Notes: generated by a model not told the origin, from the sequence alone. A stretch of 64,000 nt of DNA from Planctomycetaceae bacterium (GCA_012959465.1 DUDC01000196.1:15755-79754), one strand, 5' to 3'; shown: positions 1-8,964, counted from the stretch's first letter. Numbers and translations: made by a program.

Positions 1-497
1 AAACTGGTCAGCCGCTTCAGAGCGCGGCTCAGCTTCAAGTCACGTTTCGCGATGAGTAGGTCTTGCACGAGCAGACCACATGTACTGAAGTAGACCTTGC
101 GGCCAGACCGAATCAGCTCCTGGCCGATAGCGCACAGCAGGTGTGTTTTGCCGGTCCCACTCTTGCCGAATGCCAGTACGTTTTCACAGCGGTCGAGAAA
201 TCCTCCATCGATCAACACTCGGACCTGGCGAGAGACCTTGGCTGGCAACCGTTTCAGATCGAACTGCTCCAGCGTCTTCTCCAGTGGCAACTTGGATTGT
301 CGAAGAAGGCGTTCAATACGTTTTGCCCGACGTACTTCGCATTCACGATCCGATAGGTCGAGCAAGTACTGCTCGTAGCTCAACGTCTCTTGCTGAGCAC
401 GGTGCGCGGCTTCCTCAAAATACTCACGGAATGTCGGCAGGTGCAGTTCCCGCAAATGCTCCGTTAGTTTGGCTTTCACCGTATTGGTTGTCGCCAT
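1..497 (-). CDS. istB: IS21 transposition helper ATPase IstB (3' end outside window)
   Basis: IstB is the AAA+ ATPase that assists the IstA transposase in target choice and strand transfer. The frame was read directly on the minus strand from an ATG at 497; the first residues are MATTNTVKAKLTEHL. A Walker A motif (GKSGTGKTH) appears near residue 115, and the gene runs off the window after about 165 codons of a usual 250. A perfect AAGGAGG lies just before the start, in the same arrangement as before istA. The start lies inside the 3' end of istA (74-nt overlap), so the two are probably translationally coupled. Confidence 0.9.
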   Translation of the reverse strand, partial: MATTNTVKAKLTEHLRELHLPTFREYFEEAAHRAQQETLSYEQYLLDLSDRECEVRRAKRIERLLRQSKLPLEKTLEQFDLKRLPAKVSRQVRVLIDGGFLDRCENVLAFGKSGTGKTHLLCAIGQELIRSGRKVYFSTCGLLVQDLLIAKRDLKLSRALKRLTS

Positions 498-1974
498 CAC
501 AAACCTCCTTGTCTGTTAATAAGTCATCGAAGAGAGAAAGGTCCGGGTCGCCCACGTGAACGGCCGTGACCAGCGGCAACGGTTCCTCCGCTGCCAGAAT
601 CGACTTCACTGATTCGACGTCTACTGTAGTGTCGCGACTCAGTAGCACACGCAGCGCATCATCCACTAGTGTTTCGTTGTCTCTCGCGGCAATTTCCAAA
701 ATTGCCAGGTACTTGCTCGCCGCGCGACTTGGGCTGTGCAATTCGCGCAGTTGGTCGTACGCCATGCGAAATCGACTCGTAGGGAACAAGTCTTCTTGGT
801 AGCGATAATTTTCAAATGCGCCCGGCTTGCGAATCAACCAGTCGATGATGTGCCGATAGTTAATGCAGTGTTTATGGACGCCGCGCAGCCGAGGCAGGCG
901 CTCTTGCTGTTTCTGTCCATACCATACCTCTAGGTGCTCCGCGAAAACACGAACGTCGACCGACTCGCCTACCAACCGACTGTTTACCGAGTACCTGTTC
1001 TTCTGGACTCGAATCAAACTGCCCGAATTGACCCTGACCCGCACTTCTTGGAAACTCTCTAGCCGACGCGGTGGCAACGTCCTCAAGACATCAAGTTCTT
1101 CTGATAGTCTCTCTTGCCGTCCTCGATTCTTTTGTCTAACTAGCTCGTCAACAAACTTCGAATACGCATCTCGAGTTAAAAAGTCGCAACTGCCTCGCAA
1201 CAACAACGCTTGTTCAATGGCTTTCTTCAGGTGCCGGTGCAATGACTCGACGTCGCCATTCTCATTGCCCTTTGCCACATTCGTCTTCTCCATCTTCATG
1301 TCGTAATGGCGCATCAGCGATTCATACCTTTCCGTGAACTTCTTGCGGTCGGAGAGGTTATTGACGGCTGCGCTCATTCGATCCGACCGATGTCGGATCG
1401 GAGTGCCGTGGAGTCGCCATAGAGCATTTTGAATACCGTCACTGAGACTTTCGAAACTCTCTGAGAAGCAGATCATTACTGACTCCCAATTCGAATACGG
1501 CAGCACAAAGTGGTAGAGCAAGTGGTCGAAAGTCTGGCCCTGGATCGTGATCCCAAGACTATTCATGCTCGTGAAATCGGATGCACACAATTTCCCCGGC
1601 TGATAAACCTGGCTGAAGAACACTTCCTTCGGCGGCCCGTCCGTTGCCCTCCATGCCTTGACGCGGCGTTGAAAGCTCCTCAGTTGGCCATCTTGAAAAC
1701 ATTCGGGGTGCTTCTTCTGCAACCACTGAAACAACGTTTTGGCATCCAACCCGGGGTTCTCGACCAAGAGTTCGCTAACCTCGAGCCATACTTCGCTGAA
1801 CGGGTCACTCCGAGTCCGCCAAGTTCGCGGCTCAGCCCTTTCGGTCGGCAACTTGCCATTTCGGTATTTACGCGCCGTTTTCCTATCCATGCCTGTCTTC
1901 CATGCGGCTCGTTCGAGAGTCACTCCCTCTGCCAGTAACTTCCTTAACTGGCGAACCTGACGGTCCTTGATCAT
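424..1974 (-). CDS. istA: IS21-family transposase IstA
   Basis: This 516-residue protein carries out DNA cleavage and strand transfer for the element. An N-terminal helix-turn-helix region (residues 1-50) precedes an rve-type DDE core. The likely catalytic residues are Asp about 133 (CASDFTS), Asp about 198 (RHRSDRMSA) and Glu about 243 (NGDVESLHR). The first Asp motif differs from the common VDFG form, so this is a divergent IS21 branch. Start: AAGGAGG followed by GTG then ATG; ATG at 1974 is preferred because istB uses the same spacing, and the GTG at 1977 is the alternative. The gene appears intact, so the element may still be active if istB is whole. Confidence 0.92.
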   Translation of the reverse strand: MIKDRQVRQLRKLLAEGVTLERAAWKTGMDRKTARKYRNGKLPTERAEPRTWRTRSDPFSEVWLEVSELLVENPGLDAKTLFQWLQKKHPECFQDGQLRSFQRRVKAWRATDGPPKEVFFSQVYQPGKLCASDFTSMNSLGITIQGQTFDHLLYHFVLPYSNWESVMICFSESFESLSDGIQNALWRLHGTPIRHRSDRMSAAVNNLSDRKKFTERYESLMRHYDMKMEKTNVAKGNENGDVESLHRHLKKAIEQALLLRGSCDFLTRDAYSKFVDELVRQKNRGRQERLSEELDVLRTLPPRRLESFQEVRVRVNSGSLIRVQKNRYSVNSRLVGESVDVRVFAEHLEVWYGQKQQERLPRLRGVHKHCINYRHIIDWLIRKPGAFENYRYQEDLFPTSRFRMAYDQLRELHSPSRAASKYLAILEIAARDNETLVDDALRVLLSRDTTVDVESVKSILAAEEPLPLVTAVHVGDPDLSLFDDLLTDKEVCDGDNQYGESQTNGAFAGTAPADIP

Positions 1975-2033
1975 CACAAGCCTCCTTAATGAAGAAGCCT
2001 GCGATTATCTCGTCCCCCAGGAGGAACGGGGAA

Positions 2034-2195
2034 TTCTAGTTGTCGTTGACGTCGTTCACCCACCAAAGGAATGGGGAAAAGTAGTTGTCGCTAACGACAA
2101 TTACCCCTCCCCTGCGGGGAGGCTAGAAACTCGGCGACCGACTTGCCCGGGGAAAACCAATTGTCGCCAAAGCGAAAAGTAATTGTCGCTATACA
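2034..2195. repeat. Subterminal repeats of the IS21 element right end
   Basis: Copies of an 8- to 10-nt motif (TTGTCGC/TTGTCGT on the + strand, GCGACAA/ACGACAA on the minus strand) recur near 2040, 2085-2100, 2160 and 2184. Each is flanked by AAAAGTA or similar. Such spaced repeats are known transposase-binding sites in IS21-family ends. The assignment is by pattern only. Confidence 0.6.
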
Positions 2196-2947
2196 CGGCT
2201 GACGATATACCCTGGGGGCACCCCTTACAAACGCCGTTCGTGATGTACGACAGCGACGATTCGATCTACAAAATGTGGTTTGTTTCCGGCCGGGGCATCA
2301 CACGCGATGACCAGGGCGGGGTACTCGAGAACGACCAGCGATTGGGGTATGCAGTTAGCTCGGATGGCATCCGTTGGAAAGTACATCCTCAATCGCTCTA
2401 TCCATCGGCTCGATCGCCGTCGGTCATCAAGGAAGGGCCGAAAAACTACCGCATGTGGATGGGCTCCAGCCCCAGCCCCGAACATCCTTGGAATGAACTG
2501 TATAAACACATCTATGAATTCAAATCGACCGATGGAATTCACTGGACGCGTGGAGAAAAACCGGTGATTGAACCGAGCGGCCGGTTGAACTCCACCGTTT
2601 ATCCGTTCGTCTTGAAGGAGGGTAAGACGTTCTACATGTGGTACGGAGGTCATCTCGCTGGAGGGATGTTTGAGATCTTCTGCGCCACATCGCAGGACGG
2701 TACGCATTGGCAAACCGACCACGAACATGCAGCCTTTGCCGCCGCGGCCGGAAAGAAAGCGTTCGACAGTCGCTACACATCAACGCCGTGCGTTCTGAAA
2801 CAGGACAATCGCTACCTATTGTTCTACTCGGCGCGTGACTGGAAGACAGAGTATATCGACGCTCAAGGTCGCAAGCGGATCGACAAGTCCAGTCCATATG
2901 CCCACATCGGAGTGGCCGAGATCCCAGAATTGCGATCGGACCGGTAG
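2196..2947 (+). pseudogene. 5'-truncated beta-propeller glycoside hydrolase-like gene, cut by IS21
   Basis: About 250 codons are open, with repeated short blades such as YKMWFVSGRG, YRMWMGSS, FYMWYGG and YLLFYSARDW. Each is followed by a 'SxDGxxW' turn (SSDGIRW, STDGIHW, SQDGTHW). This is the signature of five-bladed propeller enzymes of the GH32/GH43/GH130 kind, which act on glycans. The N-terminus and signal peptide are missing. The open frame begins inside the IS21 end, and the only start codon (TTG at 2183) belongs to the IS. The missing 5' part should lie beyond the other end of the IS. Substrate cannot be told. It is probably not expressed as a functional enzyme. Confidence 0.75.
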
Positions 2948-2963
2948 TTTTCAAACCTAGTCA

Positions 2964-2984
2964 CCACCGGCACAGGGCCGGTGG
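2964..2984 (+). terminator. Hairpin after the hydrolase remnant, possible terminator
   Basis: A perfect 8-bp stem CCACCGGC / GCCGGTGG with a 5-nt loop starts 17 nt after the stop codon. No T-run follows, so it is at best a weak or factor-assisted terminator, or just an intergenic palindrome. Confidence 0.35.
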
Positions 2985-3049
2985 GGTAATTGCATGACGT
3001 CGACTAAATCGACGCGCGTTTTTCAGGCGCGCATCCAACATTTTCTTGG

Positions 3050-3241
3050 TCAGCAGCTTTGTTGCGCATAAATAAACAAGTCGGTGGCCGGCGTTGCCTC
3101 ATCGAAGTCGAACGCTTTCCGCTCTGTGCCGATCACTTCAAAACCGTTCGCTTTCAGCAGACGAGCGAGCGAGTCACCAAGGCAACCGTCGCCAGGATCA
3201 AGGCGAGACCGAAAGTCTACTGGATTACGGGCAGTCGGTAA
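3050..3241 (-). pseudogene. Relic of the 3' end of an unknown gene
   Basis: On the minus strand the last 50 or so codons before a TGA at 3052-3050 read like real protein: GDGCLGDSLARLLKANGF, then EVIGTERKAFDFDEATP, then ATDLFIYAQQSC. No start codon or upstream gene body exists; the frame runs into the palindromic repeat beginning at 3254. The fragment is not recognised as a known family. It is most likely the surviving tail of a gene lost by rearrangement at the repeat. Confidence 0.35.
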
Positions 3242-3253
3242 TGCGGAGATATT

Positions 3254-3390
3254 CCCATGGCGATGCCATGGGATGGGGGTGGGCCTACAGCCAACCGAGG
3301 TGTTCCGTTAATCTGACACGACCGATTGACTGGTTGGCTTCCAGCCAACCTCCACCGATAGTCCACGGTGCAACCATGGGTGTGCTGTGT
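3254..3390. repeat. Intergenic repeat unit, copy A, with two hairpins
   Basis: The unit starts with a perfect hairpin CCCATGG-CGATG-CCATGGG (3254-3272). It continues with the block GGCCTACAGCCAACCG...GACACGACC (3282-3323), shared with 4589-4631. A second hairpin, GGTTGGCT-TCC-AGCCAACC (3332-3350), and the following 40 nt align with 4937-4994. The 3' end of the GH29-like gene (stop at 3308) lies inside this unit. Function is unknown; it behaves like a dispersed palindromic repeat. Confidence 0.65.
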
Positions 3391-4504
3391 GCTGCTGGAC
3401 ATTGTCGCCAAATGTACGCAGCGTCCTCAGTACCTTTTCCGGGATAGTACCGTCGGCCGCGATAGGCACATCGAATGTAACTATTCCACCCTCGGCATTG
3501 ATGACATCGACTCGTTCCGTCAATTCTTCGCTGCTGAAACGTGACGCAGTGCCCGATCCCCAACCGTCACTTACCGGCAGCAACAGATGCCAAACAACCC
3601 CCTTCGGAGCGGGAAAGTTGCTTGGCGTGAGAGGTTTTCCTTTGCCTTTCTTGAGTTTCTGAAAAAACTCGTGACTTTCGCCAGCCGTAAATGTCTGATG
3701 GGGACATAGTTTTCCTGCCGTACACAAAGAAAGTGATGGATGCGCTCCAGCGTTGAATGCTAATTCGGCGTTTGAATTCCCAGATCGGACGGCACGAATC
3801 CAGGTATCAATGTTGTATTGCTCGCTTCTCAATTCCTCATAAGCATTTTTCATTTCGATCTTGTAGCCATCAAACCACCATCCAGAGACGAGAGGGCCGT
3901 ATCGTTTGGACCATTCGCCACAGACATCGCCCCAGTTCTTGAGAAAAATCGGGTTCGGTGGTTGGTTTTCGCTCCGTCTGAAACCCTTGACTTTTCGTGG
4001 ATGCGACATCGTGTTGATATCAGGGCCGGCCGGCTTGCCGTTGATACTTGGAAGCGTATCGCCCATTGCCACAATGATGTGATAATGCCGCATTGGTGCG
4101 CGAGCGGTCATATAGAGAATCAGTTTTACGTCGCGTTTCCTGAGTTCTTGGCCGATCTCCAGAATCAAGTCGCGTTTCGACGTCCAGACGCCCGCAGGCA
4201 CGTCGAGCAACTTCTCGTAGACGCTGTTCGGAGCACAGTATCTTCCCCAATGCTGTCCGATGACAAAAATGACATGGCCGGCATTGGTGCTTGCAACTTC
4301 ATCAGCGAATCGCGTGACATCAAACGAGTTCACCGCTTGGTTGTACGACGCAGGGCTGTGACTCTTGAACGCCTCGTAATGGAACATTAGCCCGTGGCCG
4401 GAACTCGTCAGCCATCTTTCGTCCTCGTCGCCTCTCACATCGGTTGCGATGATCGAGAAAGGAAGAAACACGAAGACGACCATGAGGTGGAAAGGGGGGT
4501 TCAT
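3308..4504 (-). CDS. Secreted GH29-like (alpha-L-fucosidase-type) hydrolase
   Basis: The 398-residue product starts with a signal peptide (hydrophobic LMVVFVFLPFSIIAT, cleavage near DVRGDED). A TIM-barrel core resembling GH29 alpha-L-fucosidases follows. The motif SGWWFDGY near residue 212 matches the GH29 nucleophile region (Asp in WFDG), and the early GLMFHYEAF and HVIFVIGQHWGRY strands fit. Such enzymes remove fucose or related sugars outside the cytoplasm; this substrate is not known. ATG at 4504 is chosen over an upstream TTG (4516); neither has a clear ribosome site. The last 27 or so residues are encoded by the repeat unit 3254-3390, so the native C-terminus was probably replaced. It is flanked on both sides by copies of the repeat. 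Confidence 0.7.
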   Translation of the reverse strand: MNPPFHLMVVFVFLPFSIIATDVRGDEDERWLTSSGHGLMFHYEAFKSHSPASYNQAVNSFDVTRFADEVASTNAGHVIFVIGQHWGRYCAPNSVYEKLLDVPAGVWTSKRDLILEIGQELRKRDVKLILYMTARAPMRHYHIIVAMGDTLPSINGKPAGPDINTMSHPRKVKGFRRSENQPPNPIFLKNWGDVCGEWSKRYGPLVSGWWFDGYKIEMKNAYEELRSEQYNIDTWIRAVRSGNSNAELAFNAGAHPSLSLCTAGKLCPHQTFTAGESHEFFQKLKKGKGKPLTPSNFPAPKGVVWHLLLPVSDGWGSGTASRFSSEELTERVDVINAEGGIVTFDVPIAADGTIPEKVLRTLRTFGDNVQQHTAHPWLHRGLSVEVGWKPTSQSVVSD

Positions 4505-4588
4505 TGTGCCAACCAACTAAGAGTCATTTTTCGAGTTGCGGAGCGGAATCAGTTTAGCATACTGCGTTTCGCCGGATGGGTGGGAGTT

Positions 4589-4631
4589 GGCCTACAGCCA
4601 ACCGGCGTGTTCCGCTTAACCTGACACGACC
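4589..4631. repeat. Intergenic repeat, copy B part 1
   Basis: The block GGCCTACAGCCAACCG, then GTGTTCCG, TTAA and CTGACACGACC repeats 3282-3323 in the same orientation with only a few differences over about 42 nt. With copy A it brackets the GH29-like gene as direct repeats about 1.3 kb apart. Confidence 0.7.
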
Positions 4632-4759
4632 TGACCGGCGACCATGACCAGGATCAACATCGTCCGCATGCTGAATTGTGGGCGCAGCAACATGTCTCTT
4701 CCTTTTCTTTATCGTCGAAGGACCGCCGCGCCGATACCAGACCGACTGCCACCACGTAG

Positions 4760-4939
4760 ATCCACCTGGCGCGCAATTATTCCGACTATTACACGCGCAC
4801 GAAAACTAGCACAGAGAAGCGGGGCACGTTTGAAAGTCTCCTGCGGTGCGCGTTCGGACGCCTCATTGCGGTGGAGGAGATTCTACACTTGCTCGCCGAA
4901 GTACGTGCCGGATTTGACGACGCCAGAATTTCTGAGTGA
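4760..4939 (+). pseudogene. Relic of the 3' end of an unknown gene
   Basis: A 59-codon open stretch ends at TGA 4937-4939 and has no start codon. An in-frame TAG (4757-4759) lies just before it. The sequence reads IHLARNYSDYYTRTKTSTEK, then RGTFESLLRCAFGRLIAVEE, then ILHLLAEVRAGFDDARISE, which looks like a folded, helix-rich protein end. The family is not recognised. It abuts repeat copy B part 2, as the relic at 3050-3241 abuts copy A. Confidence 0.35.
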
Positions 4940-4994
4940 CCGGTTGGCTACACGACAACCCCCAATCACAGCCCACGGAATCTCCGTGGGTGAG
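4937..4994. repeat. Intergenic repeat, copy B part 2, with hairpin
   Basis: The block GTGACCGGTTGGCT..CAACC..CCA aligns with copy A from 3327. It contains a perfect hairpin CCCACGG-AATCT-CCGTGGG (4972-4990), which matches the CCCAYGG palindrome of the family. About 300 bp of other sequence separates it from part 1. Confidence 0.6.
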
Positions 4995-5099
4995 GCGTTG
5001 TGTCGTCACCGCCAGACTGAGTTGCCCGCTTACGCAACGCCGCGTCTTGAAACGCGGTAAAACCGCGCCGATCGGCGCGAAACGCATTGAAAATAAAAG

Positions 5100-5173
5100 T
5101 AGGCCTGCAGGGACTTGAACCCCGGACAAAGGGATTATGAGTCCCCTGCTCTAACCAACTGAGCTACAGGCCC
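5100..5173 (-). tRNA. tRNA with anticodon CAT (Ile2 or elongator Met)
   Basis: The cloverleaf reads on the minus strand as GGGCCTG acceptor, D-arm TAGCTCAGTTGGTTAGAGCA, anticodon arm GGGGACTCATAATCCCT, T-arm with GGTTCAAGTCC, and 3' CAGGCCT plus discriminator A. The acceptor stem closes with one G-U pair. CCA is not encoded (ACT follows), so it must be added by an enzyme. The anticodon loop CTCATAA occurs in both lysidine-modified tRNA-Ile2 and elongator tRNA-Met. The body looks somewhat more like tRNA-Ile2, but this cannot be settled by eye. It is not an initiator type. Confidence 0.92.
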
Positions 5174-5522
5174 AAAGTGCTATGTAACATCCACTTACGA
5201 ATGATGCACTTTATGGGGATTACTACTTTTTTTACTATGGCCGTTCATTTTTCTGCTCGGTATACTTTTGCGTCGCGATGGGTAGTTACCCCTCCCCGGA
5301 GTTTAACTACGAAAGGTGACGCATGCCGAAGTCTACCAACAAGGGCCGGGCTGGTAAATCTAACCCGTAGTGTCAAAAAACTCAAACGACCCACTGCCCA
5401 CGTGTATTCCGTAGGCTGCCGACATTAACGCTCCCGAATCTCGACCGGCTGTCAGACAAGCGTAGAATGTCGTGAGAAACAGCACGGAAATTTGTTCGAT
5501 GTTCATGACCAGATGAATGATC
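5174..5522. other. Spacer between the tRNA and ureC 3' end
   Basis: About 350 bp contain no convincing gene. A short frame ATG at 5323 (MPKSTNKGRAGKSNP, then stop) has a GGTG before it. A basic stretch in another frame follows (SVKKLKRPTAHVYSVGCRH), so this could be a tiny frameshifted gene or chance. No terminator for ureC was recognised. The tRNA promoter should lie just above 5173. Confidence 0.5.
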
Positions 5523-7250
5523 TCAAAAGAGGAAGTATCGCTGTGCCAGAGACAACTCGGTGGCGGGAGGACATGTCAATAGTTCTCCGTCCGCGACAAC
5601 TTCGTAGGTATCAGGGTCAACACTTATTTCGGGAGTGTGATCGTTGAGCCGCATGTCGCGCTTTCCGATGTTACGACAGCCTTTGACTGGCTCGATTTGT
5701 TTGCTCAAACCGTAAGTTTGGGCGACGCCTTCTCGCTGGCACATCTGACTGACAAAGGCGATCGAGAGCGGACTTGCGGCGCGACCAAAACCACCAAACA
5801 TGGGTCGCATAAGAATCGGTTGTGGTGTTGGAATCGACGCGTTAGGATCGCCCATTTGTGACCACGCAATAACGCCTGCCTTGAGGATAAGCTCTGGCTT
5901 GGCGCCAAAGAAGGCTGGCTTCCAGAGAACTAAATCGGCCAGTTTACCAATCTCCACCGAGCCGATCAGATGTCCCATGCCGTGAGCGATCGCTGGATTG
6001 ATGGTATACTTCGCCACATAACGCTTGATGCGGAGATTGTCGTTCTCGCCATCCTCACCTTCCAGACGGCCTCGTTGTTGCCGCATCTTGTCGGCTGTCT
6101 GCCATGTCCGCGTGATAACTTCTCCGACCCGCCCCATGGCCTGTGAGTCGGAACCGATGATACTGATGGCCCCCAGGTCGTGTAAGATATCTTCTGCGGC
6201 AATGGTTTCGCCACGAATGCGGCTTTCGGCGAAGGCAACGTCTTCTGGCAAGTTTTTATCGAGATGATGACATACCATCAACATGTCGAGATGTTCGTCG
6301 ATCGTGTTGATCGTGAACGGACGCGTGGGATTGGTCGAACTGGGCAAGACATTGGGTTCACCACAAACTCGTAGGATGTCCGGCGCGTGTCCGCCGCCTG
6401 CGCCTTCCGAGTGATAGGTGTGAATCGTGCGCCCTTTGAAAGCGCCGATGGACGTCTCAACGAATCCAGACTCGTTGAGCGTATCGGTATGAATCGCTAC
6501 CTGTACGTCATGTTCTTCGGCGACTGTAAGACAACAATCGATGGCCGCTGGCGTGGTGCCCCAGTCTTCGTGCAGCTTCAACCCAACCGCGCCGCCAAGA
6601 ATCTGTTCGGCAATGCCTTGGGGTTTTGCCGTATTGCCCTTTCCCAGAAAACCAAAATTAAGTGGCAGGTCGTCCGTTGCTTGCAACATCATCCGAATAT
6701 GATTCGCCCCCGGTGTGCAGGTCGTAGCACAGGTGCCCGTAGCGGGTCCTGTGCCACCGCCAATCATTGTGGTGACTCCGCTGGCAATGGCTTCATGGAT
6801 CTGTTGAGGGCAGATGTAATGAATGTGACTGTCGATTCCGCCGGCGGTCAAAACACAGCCTTCTCCCGCAATGACCTCGGTAGTCACACCGACGATCATT
6901 TTTGAGTCGACACCGTCCATCACATCGGGATTGCCCGCCTTGCCGATGCCGACGATCAATCCGTTCTTGATGCCAATATCGGCCTTGTAGATGCCGGTGT
7001 AATCGATCACCAGTGCATTGGTAATCACCACGTCAAGCGCCTCATCCTGGCCAACGCCAGCGGCTTGTCCCATGCCCTCGCGGAGGACTTTGCCTCCGCC
7101 AAATTTACATTCGTCACCGTAAACCGTCTTGTCGTTTTCGACTTCGAGCACCAACGATGTGTCGCCCAATCGGAGTTTGTCGCCGGTGGTAGGGCCGTAT
7201 ATATCGGCGTAATTATCGCGTGGGATACGAAAGGACATATTGAACGCCAT
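5523..7250 (-). CDS. ureC: Urease catalytic subunit alpha UreC
   Basis: UreC holds the dinuclear nickel site that hydrolyses urea to ammonia and carbamate in the cytoplasm. At 575 residues it has the usual length. The key residues are present: nickel-binding SHIHYI, the carbamylated Lys in GLKLHEDWG, nickel ligands in AIHTDTLNE and [15 protein letters not shown], the mobile-flap His in MVCHHLD, and the metal-binding Asp in GSDSQAMGR. It is the last gene of the minus-strand urea locus, 34 nt after ureAB. ATG 7250 is taken as the start; the ATG four codons later is possible, and no strong ribosome site is seen for either. Confidence 0.98.
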   Translation of the reverse strand: MAFNMSFRIPRDNYADIYGPTTGDKLRLGDTSLVLEVENDKTVYGDECKFGGGKVLREGMGQAAGVGQDEALDVVITNALVIDYTGIYKADIGIKNGLIVGIGKAGNPDVMDGVDSKMIVGVTTEVIAGEGCVLTAGGIDSHIHYICPQQIHEAIASGVTTMIGGGTGPATGTCATTCTPGANHIRMMLQATDDLPLNFGFLGKGNTAKPQGIAEQILGGAVGLKLHEDWGTTPAAIDCCLTVAEEHDVQVAIHTDTLNESGFVETSIGAFKGRTIHTYHSEGAGGGHAPDILRVCGEPNVLPSSTNPTRPFTINTIDEHLDMLMVCHHLDKNLPEDVAFAESRIRGETIAAEDILHDLGAISIIGSDSQAMGRVGEVITRTWQTADKMRQQRGRLEGEDGENDNLRIKRYVAKYTINPAIAHGMGHLIGSVEIGKLADLVLWKPAFFGAKPELILKAGVIAWSQMGDPNASIPTPQPILMRPMFGGFGRAASPLSIAFVSQMCQREGVAQTYGLSKQIEPVKGCRNIGKRDMRLNDHTPEISVDPDTYEVVADGELLTCPPATELSLAQRYFLF

Positions 7251-7284
7251 GCAGATGTTTTAATGTATGTGCGAAAGTGATCGG

Positions 7285-8052
7285 TCACATAGACTCGTGA
7301 GCGAAATCCCCATTTTGGACTCTCTCCATCGCGACTTTGAGGCCATCGTCACTGACAGACCCGTCGGCGAGGTTATTGCCGCCACGGATCACACGATTTC
7401 CACCGATCTCGACAAGCGTCACCGTTTTCGTTTCTCCTGGCTCAAATCGGACAGCCGTGCCTGCGGGAATGTCCAGACGCTTGCCGTAGGCTTGCTCGCG
7501 ATCAAAACGCAGAAACTTGTTGGTTTCAATAAAATGGTAATGGCTACCAACTTGAATCGGGCGATCTCCCAAATTGGTGACCGCGATTTGCACCGTTTCG
7601 CGTCCGTCGTTTAGGATTAAGTCCTCGGCACCGGTGATGCACTCGCCGGGTTCGATTGGTGTCTGTTCTCCGCCCGTGTTCGCAAAAACGGAAAGGTCGG
7701 GCACCGGCAAAAAACTGCCGTAAAGAGCCGCCTGTAAATCACCGTCTTCGGCGACGATCGGCGAGTGTACGGTTACCAGTTTCGTGCCGTCGGGAAACGT
7801 CCCCTCGACTTGAACATCGGCGACCATTTCGGCAATGCCCGGCATCACCTGATTGCGCCCAAGAAGCTGTCGGCCCAGATCCATAAGCTCGGCGACCGAG
7901 CGACCGTCGCGGATAAACTCCAATATCTGAGAGGCAATAAGCGCAATCGCTTCCGGGTAATTCAGCCTAAGCCCTCGCGCCAGGCGCTTTTGAGCAAGGA
8001 ATCCACAATTGTGGAGCATTAGTTTTTCGATTTCACGCGGGTTGAGATGCAT
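7285..8052 (-). CDS. ureAB: Fused urease gamma-beta subunit (UreA-UreB)
   Basis: One 255-residue frame holds both small urease subunits. Residues 1-100 match UreA (start [10 protein letters not shown], core [17 protein letters not shown], end VTVHSPI). Residues about 130-235 match UreB ([49 protein letters not shown]). Such a fusion is known from Helicobacter; most bacteria have separate ureA and ureB genes. A GAGGAA lies before ATG 8052. The gene lies 15 nt after ureD and before ureC. It has a short C-terminal extension of about 20 residues beyond the UreB fold. No frameshift was needed to join the parts. Confidence 0.96.
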   Translation of the reverse strand: MHLNPREIEKLMLHNCGFLAQKRLARGLRLNYPEAIALIASQILEFIRDGRSVAELMDLGRQLLGRNQVMPGIAEMVADVQVEGTFPDGTKLVTVHSPIVAEDGDLQAALYGSFLPVPDLSVFANTGGEQTPIEPGECITGAEDLILNDGRETVQIAVTNLGDRPIQVGSHYHFIETNKFLRFDREQAYGKRLDIPAGTAVRFEPGETKTVTLVEIGGNRVIRGGNNLADGSVSDDGLKVAMERVQNGDFAHESM

Positions 8053-8067
8053 GTGGTTGTTCCTCTA

Positions 8068-8964
8068 TTACCATTTTCTCGACCAGGGCGATTCCCCAAC
8101 GATTTCTTGAAGGAAGCGTAGACGCGATTTCAGAGATTGGAACACCTGTTCTGGGTTTTCTCCTAGAATCCTCCAAATGGCCCCGTGTTTGATTGGACTG
8201 GCGGTATCGACCACAGACGCGCCGGGATCGACCGGTTGTTCGTAAATAGTCTGCAGCAAATCGTGACAAGCGGTCGCCAATTTCTCTCCAATCAGGACGA
8301 CCATCGCCAGGCAATTAAATCTTCCGAGTCGAAAAGACCCCGTCAAGGGGCCGTCTTCGGCATCCAATAGGAGTGAATCGACTAGAATGAGATCGTTATT
8401 GTAGTAGATATCGGTTTTGGAGTGAAACCGCTGGAAGGCCCAACGTTCGCCCCGGGCTCGCCGGCCACACGTTTGCCAGTCTAGAAGAACGAGGTTTGCT
8501 CCCGACTCAAGATCGAACCGTTGTTTCTGCTCGAACAGAGCATCGGCAAAACAGGTGATCGGATCAGGTGTGATCACCAGGGTTGCTCCGGGGGCAACGA
8601 CGGCACTGAGTGATTGTCGGCTAGCTCGACCGTTATGGTTGCGGTAGATCTTCGTCGACGCTTGAGTCGTCAGCACACCCGTAGCGTCCGGTCCGAGCCG
8701 GACGTTCATATCGATTTGGTCGCCCGACACGAGCCCTCCGCCAAACGTACTCGTATAGATCCACGCGGCCGGTCCCCGTCGTCTGGGGATCATCAGCTTG
8801 AGCGGATTGGTCGCCATGGCCCGGGTGGCTACGGTCCGCTGGCCGACTCGCGTCAATTCCAGAAGGCCAGATCCGGCTTTCACAGAAGCTTGGCACGATG
8901 TTGGATCGACCTGTATTGTTGCATTTGTGTGTGGTCTTGGTTTCGGGGAAAAGAATGGCCTCAT
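8068..8964 (-). CDS. ureD: Urease accessory protein UreD (UreH)
   Basis: UreD is the scaffold that binds apo-urease and, with UreF and UreG, channels nickel and CO2 into the active site. The 298-residue protein has family motifs: GSGLLELTRVGQRTVATRA near the start, GGGLVSGDQIDMNVRLGP, TTQASTKIYR, and ITCFADALFEQKQRFDL. The length is normal. It lies 14 nt after urtE and 15 nt before ureAB, so transport and enzyme genes share one presumed transcript. ATG at 8964 is used. Confidence 0.93.
   Translation of the reverse strand: MRPFFSPKPRPHTNATIQVDPTSCQASVKAGSGLLELTRVGQRTVATRAMATNPLKLMIPRRRGPAAWIYTSTFGGGLVSGDQIDMNVRLGPDATGVLTTQASTKIYRNHNGRASRQSLSAVVAPGATLVITPDPITCFADALFEQKQRFDLESGANLVLLDWQTCGRRARGERWAFQRFHSKTDIYYNNDLILVDSLLLDAEDGPLTGSFRLGRFNCLAMVVLIGEKLATACHDLLQTIYEQPVDPGASVVDTASPIKHGAIWRILGENPEQVFQSLKSRLRFLQEIVGESPWSRKW

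Larger units (their letters stand above)
1..2195 (-). mobile_element. IS21-family insertion sequence, right part (left part outside window)
   Basis: The segment holds istB (partial) and istA reading leftward, then about 220 bp of non-coding end. The right end at about 2195, read inward, starts TGTATAGCGACAATTAC. The motif GCGACAAYT or close variants recurs about four times between 2035 and 2190, which fits the multiple terminal repeats of IS21 elements. The outer TG dinucleotide is typical of the family. The exact end is inferred from the repeat pattern and from the point where the interrupted hydrolase reading frame begins. The left end and the target duplication lie outside the window. Confidence 0.85.
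4505..5099. other. Long gene-poor stretch with repeat pieces and a relic
   Basis: Nearly 600 bp hold no convincing complete gene. The stretch contains two separated pieces of the intergenic repeat (4589-4631 and 4937-4994) and a coding-like relic (4760-4939). No clear promoter or terminator was seen. Its upstream part (4505-4560) should hold the promoter of the GH29-like gene. Confidence 0.6.
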
